A stretch of 64,000 nt of DNA from Lasiodiplodia sp. COLG20 (GCA_009801085.1 VNWV01000001.1:1178001-1242000); one strand, 5' to 3'. Counted from the stretch's first letter, positions 19,841 to 32,612 are shown. A program made the numbers and translations. Notes: a model not told the origin generated them from the sequence alone.

Positions 19841-22266
19841 TGTTCCTAAGCGTGTAGCAGCCTTCGTGGGTCACAGAGGACTCCAATCTTCTGCAACCCA
19901 CTGGGGGTACTCAGGAGTTGTTTGCGAAAAAGCGCAGGCAGGAGGAAGGGCGTGGGATGATTCGAGCCATTGGGCTAATTTGCTGAACCAGAGTTATTCT
20001 GAAGCGACGGAGCATGAGCTATCAGCAGCCGAAAAGCAACTCCAGCGCGACAGTCGGCGGTGGCGTAGCAGTTGCGTCGCTGGCTACCCCTCCATCCCCG
20101 CACTTCTGTCATCTCGCAATCTGACAATCAAAGTCGCCTGAGGATCGTCATTCGGGCCTACTTGCGAGCGTAAATAGACTGATAGGAGCAGGCCGGAAGT
20201 GGCTCGTAGAGGCGAGCTGCGGGTCGAGGTGGTGGGAGTATTCTCCGCAGTTGCCAGCGCACACGGCTGGCCAAAGTTGCGGTGTTGACGCTGTTGCTAT
20301 GGTTTCGGGGAGGGGACGGGGTTCAGAAAGCGGTCTGCGGCGTGTAGTGCATGCGGCTTGCATGCGTGCATAATGAGGCAGGGTGATCGACAAGCAGCAT
20401 AAGACGGCCGAGCTGCAGAGTTTCCAGCCAGCTTCTTCGAACGCAGAAGCAGCTAGCTCGGCCGGGGACATCTGCGGCGGCGGATTGTCTCCTGCATGCT
20501 GTGCGCTGCAGGCGCGGGCAAGCGAGGGATGGCGCTGCGCCGGGGGCCGAGTCAGGAGCAGCAAATCCAGGGCCCATCATTGGCGCGCCCGAGAAACGGT
20601 CTGAAGCCGCTTCTTTGCTCAAACGGCGTGTCGCACGTTCTTTTTTTTTTTTTTCCTGCCGCTCAGCCGCTGCAGCGCCGTCGCCGCCTCCAGCCGGTCC
20701 CTGACGTCTGGTTGACGGCTGGTCGACGGCTGGTCGAGGCGCGAGAGACAAACGCAGGCGCGGGGCTGGCTGCTCGTAGCGACGGTCTGATGCGGTATGT
20801 ATCAGAGCGGACGGGTCGCATATTGATGAAAGCTTCACCACACCCCTCGCAGGCGTGGAGAGCGGATGAGTGCTGAAACGTGCAGCGGCTACCTTCTCCA
20901 CGTCGCCTGGCTGCAGCGTCGTGCTGATGAGCCCTCACCGGTCCTGCGGCCACCAGCGCCGCCGAGACCTCATGTCCGTAAGTTATGGCCAGTCTTGTGG
21001 CGGGAGTCTGGCCAACCCGGCTTTGCCGCTGGGCTGAGCGGCGCTCGCATGCGCGTTGCCGGCGGCCACGGTCAAGACAGGCGTCGCGCTAGGACCGGGC
21101 CAACAGGACCGCAGACCGACCCTAGCGCAGCTTGAATCTCTGCGGGCCACTGAGCCATCCCGAATTATGTGATAGCGCCGGCTCTTCTCAAGGATCGCCC
21201 TTTTCCATGTGTCTTTCCACGTCGTGGGACCGCGCGCGAAAAAATTGTTGGACGATTCGCGGCGCTGGTCGTCCCGGCGCGCAATTTCGCGTGCGCTCAG
21301 CTGCTGCGATCGGCCGAGCTCCGGAAGGACTGCGCAAGATCCAGATCCAGCCGTCGCGTGCGATGATGTTTGTGGTGTGCAAGGGCAGCGCCGCCCGGAG
21401 GCGATCAGCGCGGTAGGCGTCATCTTTCTTGGGCCGGCGTCGTGTGAGCCGGGCAGGCGCTGGCGCAGGCTCGCGAGCTGGCAGGCCGCCAACGGCCAGC
21501 ATTGTGGCCATGGCTCCGCGGGCGGGTGGAGGCGACTGATGAAGGGTCTGCGTATCACCTGGCAGGCGGTGCGTGCCGGCACCTCGGCGCAGTTCGGGGA
21601 GCTTTGCCCCTGGCTGTGATGCGACGAAAAATCGTGTGTAGTCCGTACTGCGCGTGTCGTCATCCTTGTCCCGCCGTCCTAGTATCGCCGCACCCTTCAC
21701 ACCCCCCGTTCACAATTGTCCTTTCCTAACCTAACCGCCACTGCTGCTGCCTGTGCCTTCCGCTTCGTCATCATCATCATTTGCCATTGTCCCTCCGCGC
21801 TCTGATACTGTAATTGAACTACCTACTCGTATCTGCCGCGTTTCTCGAAGCTCCTTGTTGCTGGAGCGTCTGCTTTTACGCCGCGCGCACCAGGGCACTG
21901 GCCACACGAAACCCAAACATCACTGCCCGCATTCGCTGAGCAGCATCAGCAAAGCATCGTTCAGCACCCCGCTGCAGCCTAATTCCGCAGCCCACGCCCA
22001 AATTGCCCATCACTGCGCTTCGCTTGTACCACGTCGCATGCGCGGTTGACCATTCAGGCAAGGAACCGTGCCAGCAGTCTGACCGTCTTGCATTGTCTGC
22101 ATTCCGCACCCCTGGTCGCCACCCAATAGGACGACCTTTCCACCGCCTCTCAAGCGGCCTCCATTTTTCACAACAATTCCTCCCAGTTCTTGTCTCGCTC
22201 GCGCGACATTTCGCTGCCGCCCTCGACATCGCAATCCCCGCCCTGCAACCCCGGAAATCCATCGCC

Positions 22267-23582
22267 ATGGGCTACAACACCAGGAGGAAGTCGCTGTCGC
22301 TCCCGATGCTCGGCATCCAACTGCCAAACAGCTCGCGATCCTCGTCGCACCGCTCACCGCCCTCAACCACGCCCGCATCCGAACAACCGCCGCAGAAGAA
22401 AATCAAGCGATCGCACACGTCGAGCGCGTCGCCCGCGCCCCTCAGCCCGCCTGCAAGCGCAGCACCCAAGTTTCGCGAAGATCGCTCCAAGAGCTCGGGC
22501 AGGCCCGCAGAGCACACTCCGCCCCCGTCGCCAGGCGCTGAGGGCGTCTCGAAAATAGACACCGAGGGAATCAACGATGACATTGTCGTCGCCGTCATAA
22601 AACAGCTCGAGGAGACCGGCAACCGTCCGCACCTCCTGAAGGAGCTCGCTGCCGTGCTTGCCCCGCAGCTACCCATCGTCGAGAGGTACGTCCTGCAAGT
22701 GCAATTCGCCCCCCAAAATACTCACTGACGTTGAAATCCAGCTCTGCAAACCCGTCTGCTATAATTTCGTCGCGCTTGACTACCTACATCCGCCGGCCCT
22801 GGACCGCTCTTTCGCCCTGCCCAGTGGGAAGAGAACTCGTTGGCACACACCCCAAGCGCATTTACTTCTTTCTCACCACCACTCCTCACCAGCCGATTCC
22901 CGAGCCCAACGAGGCTTCAGCAAACGCCAACATTCCGTCGCGCATAATCTCGCCATCGCTCTCTTCTGCCGCAGATGACTCGGAAGAGGACGAGCGCGAC
23001 AGGCGGGCCCGCTGCGCAATGTCACCCTCGCCTGAGGTCGATCTTTCGTCCCCGGAGCTCGACAACGAGAGCGATACGACCACCTTTTCCGGACGCAGCT
23101 CGCTGATGCGCGATGCCCCCCCGACCAACATGGCACACAACAGGCGCGCCGCCAGCCCACCACTCGAGAAGGATGAGCGGGAATTTACTGCTACGGCTTC
23201 CTCGCTGCAGCAGCGTAACCGGAATCAACAACCAGAGAAGTCCAACGTCTCAGATGTTCCTCCGTCGAGCAACACGGACGATGAAAGCCTTCGTCTTGCA
23301 AATGAGCCCGAGAGCGAGGAAAGCGCAGCTCTGCGTAATTCGGAGGCTGCAGCACTTCTTTTCGGCCAGAGCGTTGAGAGTAACTCCTCGGCTACCTCCT
23401 CCGCTATGGATTTCGGTGTCAGCAGTCCGGTGCTCAAGCCTGTTGATCATGCACTGCACCCCAAGACGGATGCGATGGAGGACGTCCGCGTCGTTAATGA
23501 CGACAGCTGGGTTTGGTCCGACTGGAAGAATCCGGAATCCATTGAATTGGATGAGCTGGATGACCTGCTTGGCGACTACTAG
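22267..23582 (+). CDS. GDS1-like winged-helix domain protein
   Basis: Two exons, 22267-22685 and 22742-23582, with a 56-bp intron (GTACGT...AATCCAG), give 419 aa. The N-terminus is disordered and Ser/Pro-rich with a basic patch KKIKRSH. The conserved domain spans about residues 95-175: GINDDIVVAVIKQLEETGNR and PHLLKELAAVLAPQLPIVE, then, across the splice, SSANPSAIISSRLTTYIRRP and HPKRIYFFL. This layout matches the winged-helix region of fungal Gds1-type proteins, which are presumed nuclear regulators. The C-terminal half is acidic and Ser-rich, ending in a Trp/Asp-rich tail (WVWSDWKNPESIELDELDDL). The family call is from recall and no target genes are known to me. Confidence 0.8.
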
Positions 23583-25875
23583 TTTCACTTTTTTTTTTCT
23601 GATTTGAGAATTCAAAAGACTTAGGCGTACGGGGTCAAAACGGGATTCCCTTGTCATTTCGGATGTCTACGGCCTCTCAGCTCGACTTCTTGTATCTCAT
23701 ACCATCTCTCTTTCTCCTCATGTTCTTTTCCTCACAACATTTCTTACTTTCTCTGCTGGACGTGGGGTCCAGCTTGGGGTGGCATAGCGCTGATTTGCTG
23801 TATCACATGAGTCTTTGGTCATTCTGCACGAGGGATTAGTTGCCGGGCTTGCTTAGTCAAGCCAGTCACGACAGGCGAGGCGCAAGATTGAGATTTTGGA
23901 TGGAGTATGTATCTGCTGTTGTGACGGCGGGGTCAGGGGTGGACGCTGTAGAATTAGCACATGGAAGACGAAGACGAGGACAGATGATCATTGTCTGACG
24001 GCGCTGGCCAAATAGCCCCCTTTGTTCTGATACGTGTATGGATGACGTGGGAGGGAGATGTTGGGAGGGCTAAGTTAAGACACAAAAGGATTTTTCATTC
24101 GCTACTGCTGTATTCGTGTATGCTGTGATCGGGTGCTTCGGGCGTCAGAGAGTGTACGTGTGCGCACGCCGAGGTCCACTTGGGTTCGCGGCGCAGGCAG
24201 ACGCTCGGGAGCGCTGCCTGGAGGATCCGGGGGAAGCCCGACGAATCAAACCGCTGTGCTGGGTATACGAGCTGAACGACGTGGGTGGCGCAAAGAAGGG
24301 AGCAATCAGAGTCAACGGATGAGCCTCTGGCTTGACTGGGGGATGCGCGTTTGGGTGGGCATGGACTACTCGTGGGATATGATCTTCAGGAGAACGGGAC
24401 ACACGGGGAGCAGCAGCCAGGCGGATCATCAATCGGATCAACGAACCTACGCCGCAAACCCCACCGCCTTTGCTTGTTGTATTCTTGTTTGACGCTCGTT
24501 TTTCTTTTTTTTTCCCCGCGAAAATGTAAAAAAAAAATAACATATGTGGGTAGTTGAAGCTATCGTCCGGATGAGAATGTGGAATTAAAAAATTTACATA
24601 CACGTCCGGACGATAGCTTCAGCTACCCATGACATGAGCAAAAAACAAATCCACGCTAGCCAGCGGCTGTGAAAGGGTGCTGTGAACACATGCACCAGGG
24701 TCCACGCTTGGGTACTATGCGTGCCCGTACTCAAGTAAAGTGTCACCACCGTGGGCGCAAAGGAATTTGACCTTCCTAAACCTGTCTCGCCGGAGATATC
24801 ATTCCATATATTTGAACGGGTCTAAAACTCGCATCTGCGTCCGGACATTGCCGCCGACTGCGTTTGTGTGTAGGACACGGGAGAACAAGATGATTTATGC
24901 AAACCGCAGTGATACTAATGCCCAGTGCGCCGCTCGACGGCTAGGCGCCCGGGAGGCGCCATAGGATGCTGCCTAGTAGGGCACCACCGCGGAGGAGCCG
25001 CATAGCAGCCTTACCTATCAGCCCGACCTAATAAACCGGTGCCAGGATCTGGAGGCAAAGTTGCGGTCGGAGCAGGGGCCTCGTGCGCGCCCCAAATCAT
25101 GACGGAAAACATGGGCGAGTGCGGCGAGAAACCAGGCAAATGCGCTGGCAAGCTGACAGCAGTTTAAACGGGGGCTGCGGCACGGCAACGCGGCGAGCGA
25201 GAAGGGGCGGTTTAGCAAGGGCGAGGTATGCAATACATGATTGATATCTGATGGAATGGCGGCTTGGGTCCTTCTCGAATTGTTCCCGGTTGCCTCCCTG
25301 CAGCTGCCACGCAGGGCGTCACCCATGTGACAGGTCTCCGCCTCGCAACAAACCTAACAGCGATCAGCACGCCCGCCCAAACATCACTCACCCCGTCTCG
25401 GCTGGGTTCGCATCTTCCGGCCCATGCCCTGGATACGTTGCAGCGCCTCGGTCGTCGGGTACCAAGCAGCGCAGACAGCAGGGTTGCTGTGACGCGCCCC
25501 GCCGCCGTTTGCGAATCCCGCCAGCCAGCCGTACCGCAGCGTTTGCGAGCCAGGAAACACCGCACCTCGTCCACCCAGCAGGCCGGCCAGGCCAGGGCCG
25601 GTGAACCAAACAAGGGAAACCGAGAAAATAGCCGCCAGCCATCATCGCTGTTCAACCACAACCGGCCTGACCAACCAGAGTTGATTGACTTGGCGCTGCC
25701 GAAGAGGCCCGTTCCGAACCAGAAAAAGTAAACGCTCGAAACGACAATTGGTTAGGGCAACCTTGCGAATAATTGCGAAACAAGCCACGTCTGATCGAGA
25801 AACGAGAGGGGGCAGCGGGAGAAAGTAGGACAAAGAAAAAAAAAAGAAACAGAAAAGAAGACTTACGTCAAATCA
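23583..25875. other. Intergenic with one hairpin copy
   Basis: 2.3 kb between two plus-strand genes. It contains hairpin copy 6 and otherwise only overlapping short ORFs. The 25250-25730 stretch is open in more than one frame on both strands (up to 155 codons) but shows no domain. The last 150 bp (purine-rich AAAGAAAAAAAAAAGAAACA) lead into the DUF2235 gene. Confidence 0.5.
24547..24629. mobile_element. Hairpin MITE-like element, copy 6 (83 bp)
   Basis: Left arm TGGGTAGTTGAAGCTATCGT then CCGGATG; the right arm, read inward, is TGGGTAGCTGAAGCTATCGT then CCGGACG. The right flank GACATGAGCAAAAAACAAAT, CCACGCTAGCC, is the conserved A-type flank; the left flank AACATATG is the B type. Confidence 0.88.
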
Positions 25876-28701
25876 ATGTCCGACCGCGAGTACTACCGCG
25901 ATTACTCGCGGCCTCCCCGCGGCGGCCGGGACCCGCATCACCGCTACTATGACGACGAGTACGTGGTTGTGGACCATCAACACCACCACCCGCGCGGCAG
26001 CAACGACAACGTCTCGGCTAGAAGGGGCGCGTCTTCCAGGCCGCGGGCCATGTCCATGTATGACACACCGCCGCGGCCGCCCAATGACTACGACATCGAG
26101 GTCGTGTACGACGACGAAGACAGCGTCGTCGACCGCGAGCAGCGGCGCAGCAGCCGCAGCCCTCCTCCCCGCCGTCCCGCGAGCGCCCGGAGGAGCATCG
26201 TGGATGTGCCGCCGCCCCCGCTGGGACTTGTGCCGACGCCTGCACCGTCGCCGCCCGGGCACCAAGCGTACTCGGTGAGGGATGACGAGAGGGACAGAGA
26301 GTGGGAGAGGGAGAGAGAAATCGTGGTTGATGTTATCGAAGAGCGCCACCACCGCTCTTCCCCCGCGAGTCACCATCGCTCATCCCCGGCAAGTCACCAC
26401 CGCTCGTCGCCCGCGAGCCAGCACCGGGCCTCTCCTGCGGACCGCGCGAGGCACAACGTAAGCACGATGGTCCACCCGCCCGCCAGCGTGCATCCGAGCC
26501 ATGCCGCAGGCGCGATCATATCGAGGCATCAGTCGCCTGCGAGCGGCGGCGGCGGCGGCGCTTCAGTGTACGAGTACGAAGATAGGCCCGTGTCGGCTGG
26601 GAGAGCGAGGGACGAGTATGCGTACACGCGCGATGATGGGGTCGTTGTGGTGAGAAGCCAGCCGCAGGAGATTGAAATCATCGAGCAGATCGTTCCGGTG
26701 GCCAGGAGTGGAAGCAGGGCGAGGAGTAAGAGTAGGGTCAGACGAAAGGCAAGTCTGGATATGAGGGGTGCGGATAGCCCGCCACCGTACAAGAGATTAA
26801 TCGTGGCTTGTGATGGTGAGTGCGGATTCCATTGCATTTTTCCCCTCGGTGTTTCCTTTCGGACTTTGCTATCAATTCTGCTCTTGGTCCTTTTTTTTTT
26901 TTTTTTCTTACGTCGTTTTTCCCATGTCTGGAGCGTCTTTATGACAGCGTGAAGTTGGACAATTTCCTTTTCCCTTTGCTTAACATTTCAGTGCGTCTGA
27001 AGGGCAGTGCTAAGCTGTCAACACCCTTCAATGCGTACTTAGACCTTGGAGAGATACTACAGTAATGGCTGTTTGCTAATTAGGAGAACAGGCACATGGT
27101 TAAACTCAGACAACGGTATGGCGAATGGCGAACTCGCCGTTCCCAGTAACGTGACGCGGATATCTCGAGCGATCAAGCCAATGTCGAAAGATAGGATCCC
27201 TCAGATCGTCTACTACCAATTCGGTGTTGGATCTCGTGGCAATGTCGTCAATCGGGTCATTAGCGGTTCGACCGGAGGTGGATTGGAGGAGAATGTGCGC
27301 GAGGCCTACTCTTTCCTGAGTAACAATTACACCCCTGGTGACGAGATCTTCCTGATTGGGTTCTCGAGGGGCGCATTTACGGCACGCAGTATCGCGGGCT
27401 TGATAGACAACATTGGTGTACTGACCAAGAAAGGGCTCGGGGCTTTTGTAGCAATATTCGAGGATGTACAGCACCGGCGAGATCGGCACTACAAGGACAG
27501 GAATCCGGATATTCCCTTTTCCAACAAGCCCAATGCCGGCGACCCAGCGTACCGCCATGAGCTGGAAGCGAGAGGAATGACAACACTCGGCGTCAGGGTC
27601 AAGGCCATTGGCATTTGGGATACTGTCGGCTCACTGGGTGCTCCGAGGATCGGTTGGCTCACGAGAGTCGGGCTGCAGCCCATGCAGTCAAAGGAAATGT
27701 CCTTTTACGACACCAAGCTCTCCAACTGCGTGGATTACGCATTTCAAGCGCTGGCGCTGGATGAACGTCGGACATCGTTTGCACCGGCGCTCTGGGAGAA
27801 GTCCCGCGATAACAAGCGAACGGTGCTGCGGCAGGTGTGGTTCCCGGGAGTGCACAGCAACGTAGGGGGAGGGTACGACGACCAGCAGTTGGCCAACATC
27901 ACGCTGGCGTGGATGATGGCGCAGCTCCAGCCGTTCCTAGACTTCAAGACCAAGTACGTCTTCGACCAGGAGCTGGCCAACGACCGCTTCTACAGCAAGC
28001 GGAGGCAGCCCGTCCGGCCCTGGAGCTTCGGCGAGATCCCGAACTCGTCGGCAGGCATCTACAGCCTCGCAGGCAGCACCAAACGCACCCCGGGCCAGTA
28101 CACGGTGACCGACCCTCACACGGGACGCAGCACAGGCAGGCCGCTGAGGGACACGTGCGAATACATGCACGCGAGTGTGCGGACGAGGCTGAGGATGGGC
28201 GGTCCCGGGACGGAGGACAAGGGCAGGTACGATCCCGAGGCGCTCGACGACTGGCGCCTCGTCGTCGAGTATCCTCCTGACGAGCATTCGGACCATCATC
28301 ACCATGGCAAACCGAGCGGCGGACCTCCTCCGGACATCTTCTGGCGCCTGCGCAGCGGCATCGACGACCAGCGTGTCCCCGTCACCACCCGCGTCTTGCC
28401 CGAAGCGCCGTTGAGCAGGCTGGAGAGAGAGATTTTGGCGGAACGCGATCCTGAGGCGTTTGAGTACGTGAGGTGGCCGCCGCGGACGAAGCAGAGACGC
28501 GTGGGCGGTGGGGGCGGGGGCAGTAGTGGGAGGGCGAGGAGTAAGAGTAAGGGCCCGCCCAGGAGGGAAAGGATGTCGATGATCGACCCAAGGGAGAGGG
28601 AGATAGTGAGGGAAGACGTGGTGAAGGAAAGGAGGAGGAGAAGCGCCGTCTTGCCGCCTGAGGATGATTACAGGAGAAGCATGCCGGAGAGGCTGGGGTG
28701 A
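25876..28701 (+). CDS. DUF2235 (alpha/beta-hydrolase-like) protein with disordered termini
   Basis: Exons 25876-26815 and 27092-28701 give 849 aa. The 276-bp intron is long for this window but restores the family signature LIVACDGTWLNSDN. The DUF2235 domain covers roughly residues 305-620. It has the nucleophile-elbow motif IFLIGFSRGAFTARSIAGLI and the phrases VKAIGIWDTVGSLGAP and VWFPGVHSNVGGGYDD, the last holding Asp/His candidates of a catalytic triad. Bacterial relatives include phospholipase effectors; for fungal members activity is unproven. The first 300 residues are low-complexity, rich in His, Arg, Pro and Asp, with a tandem octapeptide HHRSSPAS. The last 120 are Arg-rich. No signal peptide is visible. 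Confidence 0.88.
26347..26442 (+). repeat. In-gene tandem repeat, four 24-bp units
   Basis: Encodes HHRSSPAS three times and a fourth variant QHRASPAD within the N-terminal disordered arm of the DUF2235 protein. Units start at 26347, 26371, 26395 and 26419. Synonymous differences between units show the array is not very recent. Confidence 0.9.
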
Positions 28702-30166
28702 AGATAAGTGACGACTCTTATTCTTCTTCGCGACAGGTGTGCGATTTGCGGGGTTAATGGTCTTATTATGAAAGGTTGCCGAGGGTAGGATGGGAACGTG
28801 GCTGGGATATGTGGGGCGGTAGTTGGTGGCGAACGTCAAGAGTGGCGGGTATGCCGTGGTACACATTAAGGATACTCAGTTAGATTCATGAGGCTGTAAT
28901 TGTAAAGTCATGGTAACAAACAAAGGACGTATGTTACCAAGGTGTCGATTGTTAGTCTTCTTAGCTTGGACTGAAAATACAGTTGATTTCATTGTGTTTG
29001 AGAAGATGGGCGGAAAGTCCGGATTAGGTTAATTCAGAGTACAGTGTCGGCTTACTGAGTCGTACATACAACAGGGTTGAATTCTTGTCTAGATGCTTTG
29101 GTCGTGCTTGGGACGCCGTGTATTTTTGTTGAAGGGAGCATTTCAACAGTCCATTTTCAATAGCATGCCAACATGCTAGCCAGCTCCGATAGCTCTTACA
29201 CTGTGCCGTGGACGCGATTCACCTTCGGGCAGTGTTAATCGGATTGAAAACATTGATGGGCGGGGTACGTAAGCCAATCAAGTTTAGCGAGCGAGCAGTT
29301 CCTTCCCGCCATCACAACCACACTCGCCAAGGCCGTGGACATGCGCAGCGGATAACGGCCCGTGATGAGCTATTTGCGAGAAAAAGAACAGGTGCGTGGA
29401 GCGGATCGCGCTGTGACAGCGGATAGAAGCTAATAATAGCAGCGAGTACGGGCAGCGATGCGACTACCAGCCACTGCGGCATCTACGGCAGCCATGTCAG
29501 TAACAGCAGCAGTAGCAGCGGCGGCGGCGGCGCAAAAGAGGCTCAGACCATTGAAGTCTAATGCCTAGCGGATTGGTCCTACGAACACCACGGCTTTCTT
29601 CGCCAACACAAGCAATATAGCCGACAAGCGGGTTCGCGGTGCTCGGCTGCAGGACGCCTAATTAAACGCCGAATATCGGGAGCCTCTCACTCTTTGTTGA
29701 AGTCTGCAACACTGAAACGGGCAGATTTATGATACAGAGGAGTATTTCAGCCGAGAGCTAGCGCGAAGTTGTTTTTCACACATGCCATGGGGAGTTGAAG
29801 CTATCGTCCGGACGTAAATGTCGAATTAAAAATTATACATTCACGTCCGGACGATAGCTTCAAGTCCCCATGGCATGTGTGAAAAACAACTTCGCCTCAG
29901 TATGTTTGACCGTGACACCGGCCGTCAGCAGAAGGATTTTAGCAGTGCAGGCCAGGACCGAAACGCTGGCGCCGTCTGCCATGCTAGGGCGCCACCAAGC
30001 GGTGTAGAGCTTCCCGTTGGCCAAATCTGCATCTCGGCCCCCAATTCACACAGCCCCCACGTTGTAGGGTCATGCAGCATTTCGAGCCGCGGTTTTCTTT
30101 TAAACATGATACTTTCCTCTTCCAAGCTTCGTTAACACCGGCTGGCTATCGAAACAATTCGCAGCC
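28702..30166. other. Intergenic with palindromic hairpin copy 7
   Basis: 1.5 kb between two plus-strand genes. It carries the 133-bp palindrome at 29763-29895, whose right end lies 271 bp before the next start codon, and a trinucleotide-rich patch (CAGCAGCAGTAGCAGCGGCG near 29502). No gene recognised. Confidence 0.5.
29763..29895. mobile_element. Hairpin MITE-like element, copy 7, long palindrome (133 bp; 83-bp core at 29788-29870)
   Basis: Outer arms GCGAAGTTGTTTTTCACACA then TGCCATGGGGA extend the usual core on both sides. Arms of about 58 bp match with roughly two mismatches (GGGGAG versus GGGGAC, TAAATG versus TGAATG). The loop is AT-rich. Unlike other copies, both sides carry the same (A-type) flank. 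Confidence 0.92.
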
Positions 30167-32120
30167 ATGAGCTACCAGCCCGTCCACGGCTCGGAAGCCG
30201 CCGAGGCGCCCGAGATCCAGTATGAGATGCGTCCTTCCGATGATCGCCGCGGTGGCGACGGCCCAGAAAGCTTGTTTGCCAGGGACTCGGACTCAACTCA
30301 AACCCCACACAAGGCACCCGCAGATGATGGCGTCGAAAAGGATACAGAGAGCCGCAGTCAGCCAGGCTATACAGGCGGGTTTGGACGATGGCTCACGGAA
30401 ATCCTGGCGTATTTTGTTTCTCTCATAGCGCTGGCTGCAATCATCATCACACTAGCTACGCACGACGGGCACCCCCTTCCAGACTGGCCGTTTAGGATAT
30501 CGATCAACGCTCTGGTATCGGTATTCGCTGTTATCCTCAAAGCCACCATGATGATTCCGGTTGCCGAGGGTGAGTGGCAGGTCCTTATTCGCGCGTCGAT
30601 TGTACTAACACGACTTTCCATCAGCTGTCAGTCAGCTGAAATGGTCCTGGTACAGGGAGGCTCGGCCGCTCCACGACATTGCACGATTCGACCATGCGAG
30701 CCGAGGGCTATGGGGGTCTCTCAAATTCATCCGTTACCTCCACGTTCGGAACATGGCAACACTTGGTGCCATTATTACCGTGCTGGCAGTGGCAAGCGAC
30801 CCTTTTATCCAACAGGTCATCAGATACCATTCCTGCCCGCAGGAGGAGGCTGGAGAGAGTGCGTTCATGCCACGAACAAACAACTACACGTTGGAAGGAG
30901 CGCACGTCGGTGCCGGGCTGAGCAGCCTTGACCTCCCGATGCAGGCCGCGCTTTACCAAGGCGCTTACGACTCGTTTCAGAACATTGAGCCGGCGTGCGA
31001 GACGGGGAATTGCACGTACCCGGAGTACAGGACGATCGGCATGTGCAGCTCGTGTGAGGATTACTCGTCGGCCATCAACAAGTCCTGCATCACGGTATCC
31101 AGCCAACTACAGACGTGTAACTGGACGCTGCCGTCAGGGGTGCAGCTCACACTGCCGTACCCCGTTACGATGAAGATGGGCTCGGGCGAAAATAGCGCCT
31201 ACGGCAGCACATGGAACGAGACGGCGCTCGTGGCAACCGACATCCTGACCTTCCTCGATCCGCTGACCGGCTCGGCGGCGAACCTCTCCAATTTCAGGAC
31301 AGCGGCATATAAGTGCTCGCTGTCGCCATGCGTGCGCACCTACCGCCTCAACGTGACCCAAGGCGTAGCGCACGAGACGTTGATAGACAAGCAGCTCGCC
31401 AAGCGGTCCTTCCCAGACATACCGTGGTCGAGCTACGCCGCAACCCCGATGCCGTGCCTGATCAACGGCGTGTACCACAACGCCACCGAGTTCACCCAGC
31501 CCAACGCCACCAACGTGTGGGAGACGTGGGGCGTGCTGCCGGGCAACAAGTCGGCGGCATGGCTGCCCAAGGAGTGCCTGTACGCCTACGCCAGCACGCT
31601 GGGCGCGCAGGAGTTCCTGCCGGGCTTCCTCTCGGGCTCCGTCGCCTCGGCCGCCGAAGTCGACAGCTCCGACCCGGCCTGGCTCGGCCAGCTGTACAAC
31701 GACGCCAACACCAGCCTCGCCCGCGCCGCCCAGCTGTGGGAGAGCATGGCCGACAGCATGACGGCAAACATGCGCCGCAACGGCGACACGAGCAACAGCG
31801 AGCCCGCCCGCGGCGTCGCCCTGCGCACCGTCACCTGCGTCAGCGTCCGCTGGCCGTGGCTGGCCTACCCCATCGTGCTGCTGGCGCTGACGGGCGTGTT
31901 CTTGGTCGCGACCGTCGTCGAGAGCGTGGCGCGGAGCAGCGGCAGGATCTGGAAGGGGAACCCGCTGGCCCTGCTCTTCCACGGCATGGACGGCGAGGAG
32001 GTGGCCAGGTACCGCGAGGAGGTCACGAGCGAGGGCCGGATGGAGGAGGTGGCGAAGAGGGTGCGGGTGCGCATGGGGGATCAGGGGTCTGGCCTGAAGT
32101 TGGTCGAGGTGCCGCATTAG
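30167..32120 (+). CDS. DUF3176 family membrane protein
   Basis: Exons 30167-30569 and 30625-32120, with a 55-bp intron, give 632 aa. The N-terminal 75 residues are hydrophilic. Membrane spans follow at about 83-103 (ILAYFVSLIALAAIIITLAT) and 110-135 (ISINALVSVFAVILKATMMI). The DUF3176 hallmark AVSQLKWSWYREARPLHDIA comes straight after the splice, and another span is ATLGAIITVLAVASDPFIQQ. A long, probably extracytoplasmic domain of about 330 residues contains many Cys and N-x-S/T sites (NNYT, NCTY, NKSC, NWT, NVT, NAT). A last span at about 560-582 (YPIVLLALTGVFLVATVVES) ends in a short cytosolic tail. Family function is unknown. Two or three N-terminal spans plus one C-terminal span is normal for the family. 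Confidence 0.88.
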
Positions 32121-32612
32121 AACACGGTGCTTGCATTTTTGGAGCGTTTTTCTTTTTTTCGGGCCTCTTGGGAAGCATTTGATACCAATGGAATAACGTA
32201 GAGATGTGTAGATGAAGATGAAGAAGTAACAGGATTGTTGACAAGATTTTGTGAGTTGTTGGTGGAGTGGAGATGATGAAAACATGATTGTGAAAATGAA
32301 GCAAATGAACAAGATGAGAGCAAGGCTGCTCACTCACTGCAATCCTTTCAAAGTAAAGTCGTACTTACTCGGAAATGCTAAGACCGAAAAAGGAAGCGAC
32401 CCGCGGTTACATTACGGTAAAGTCTTCTCGCACCCGACACAACTGAATAATTCTACACTACTCGAACATCATCGGTCCGGACGGAGTCCGCGGCCTCCGC
32501 AATGCGATACATGCGTATATATGCACTTGCAGCGGCAAGGAATTCTTCCTGATTCCCCCCGTCTCTTCTATTTTCTCGCTTTTTCCGCGCCATCCATCTG
32601 GCAGCCGCGATT
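32121..32612. other. Intergenic between DUF3176 and permease genes
   Basis: 492 bp, AT-rich just after the stop, then a pyrimidine-rich promoter side. No element recognised. Confidence 0.45.

Larger units (their letters stand above)
18745..22266. other. 3.5-kb region without a recognisable gene; two hairpin copies
   Basis: Holds hairpin copies 4 and 5 and a poly-T run near 20640-20655. From about 20300 to 21700 it is GC-rich with overlapping ORFs on both strands (up to 226 codons), none with a recognisable domain. The last 500 bp, pyrimidine-rich, probably form the promoter and long leader of the GDS1-like gene. A non-coding RNA gene cannot be excluded. Confidence 0.5.

Noticed and set aside
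20323..21663. Minus-strand ORFs of 192 and 226 codons
   Set aside because: GC-rich region open in several frames at once; composition is random-like and no domain is seen.
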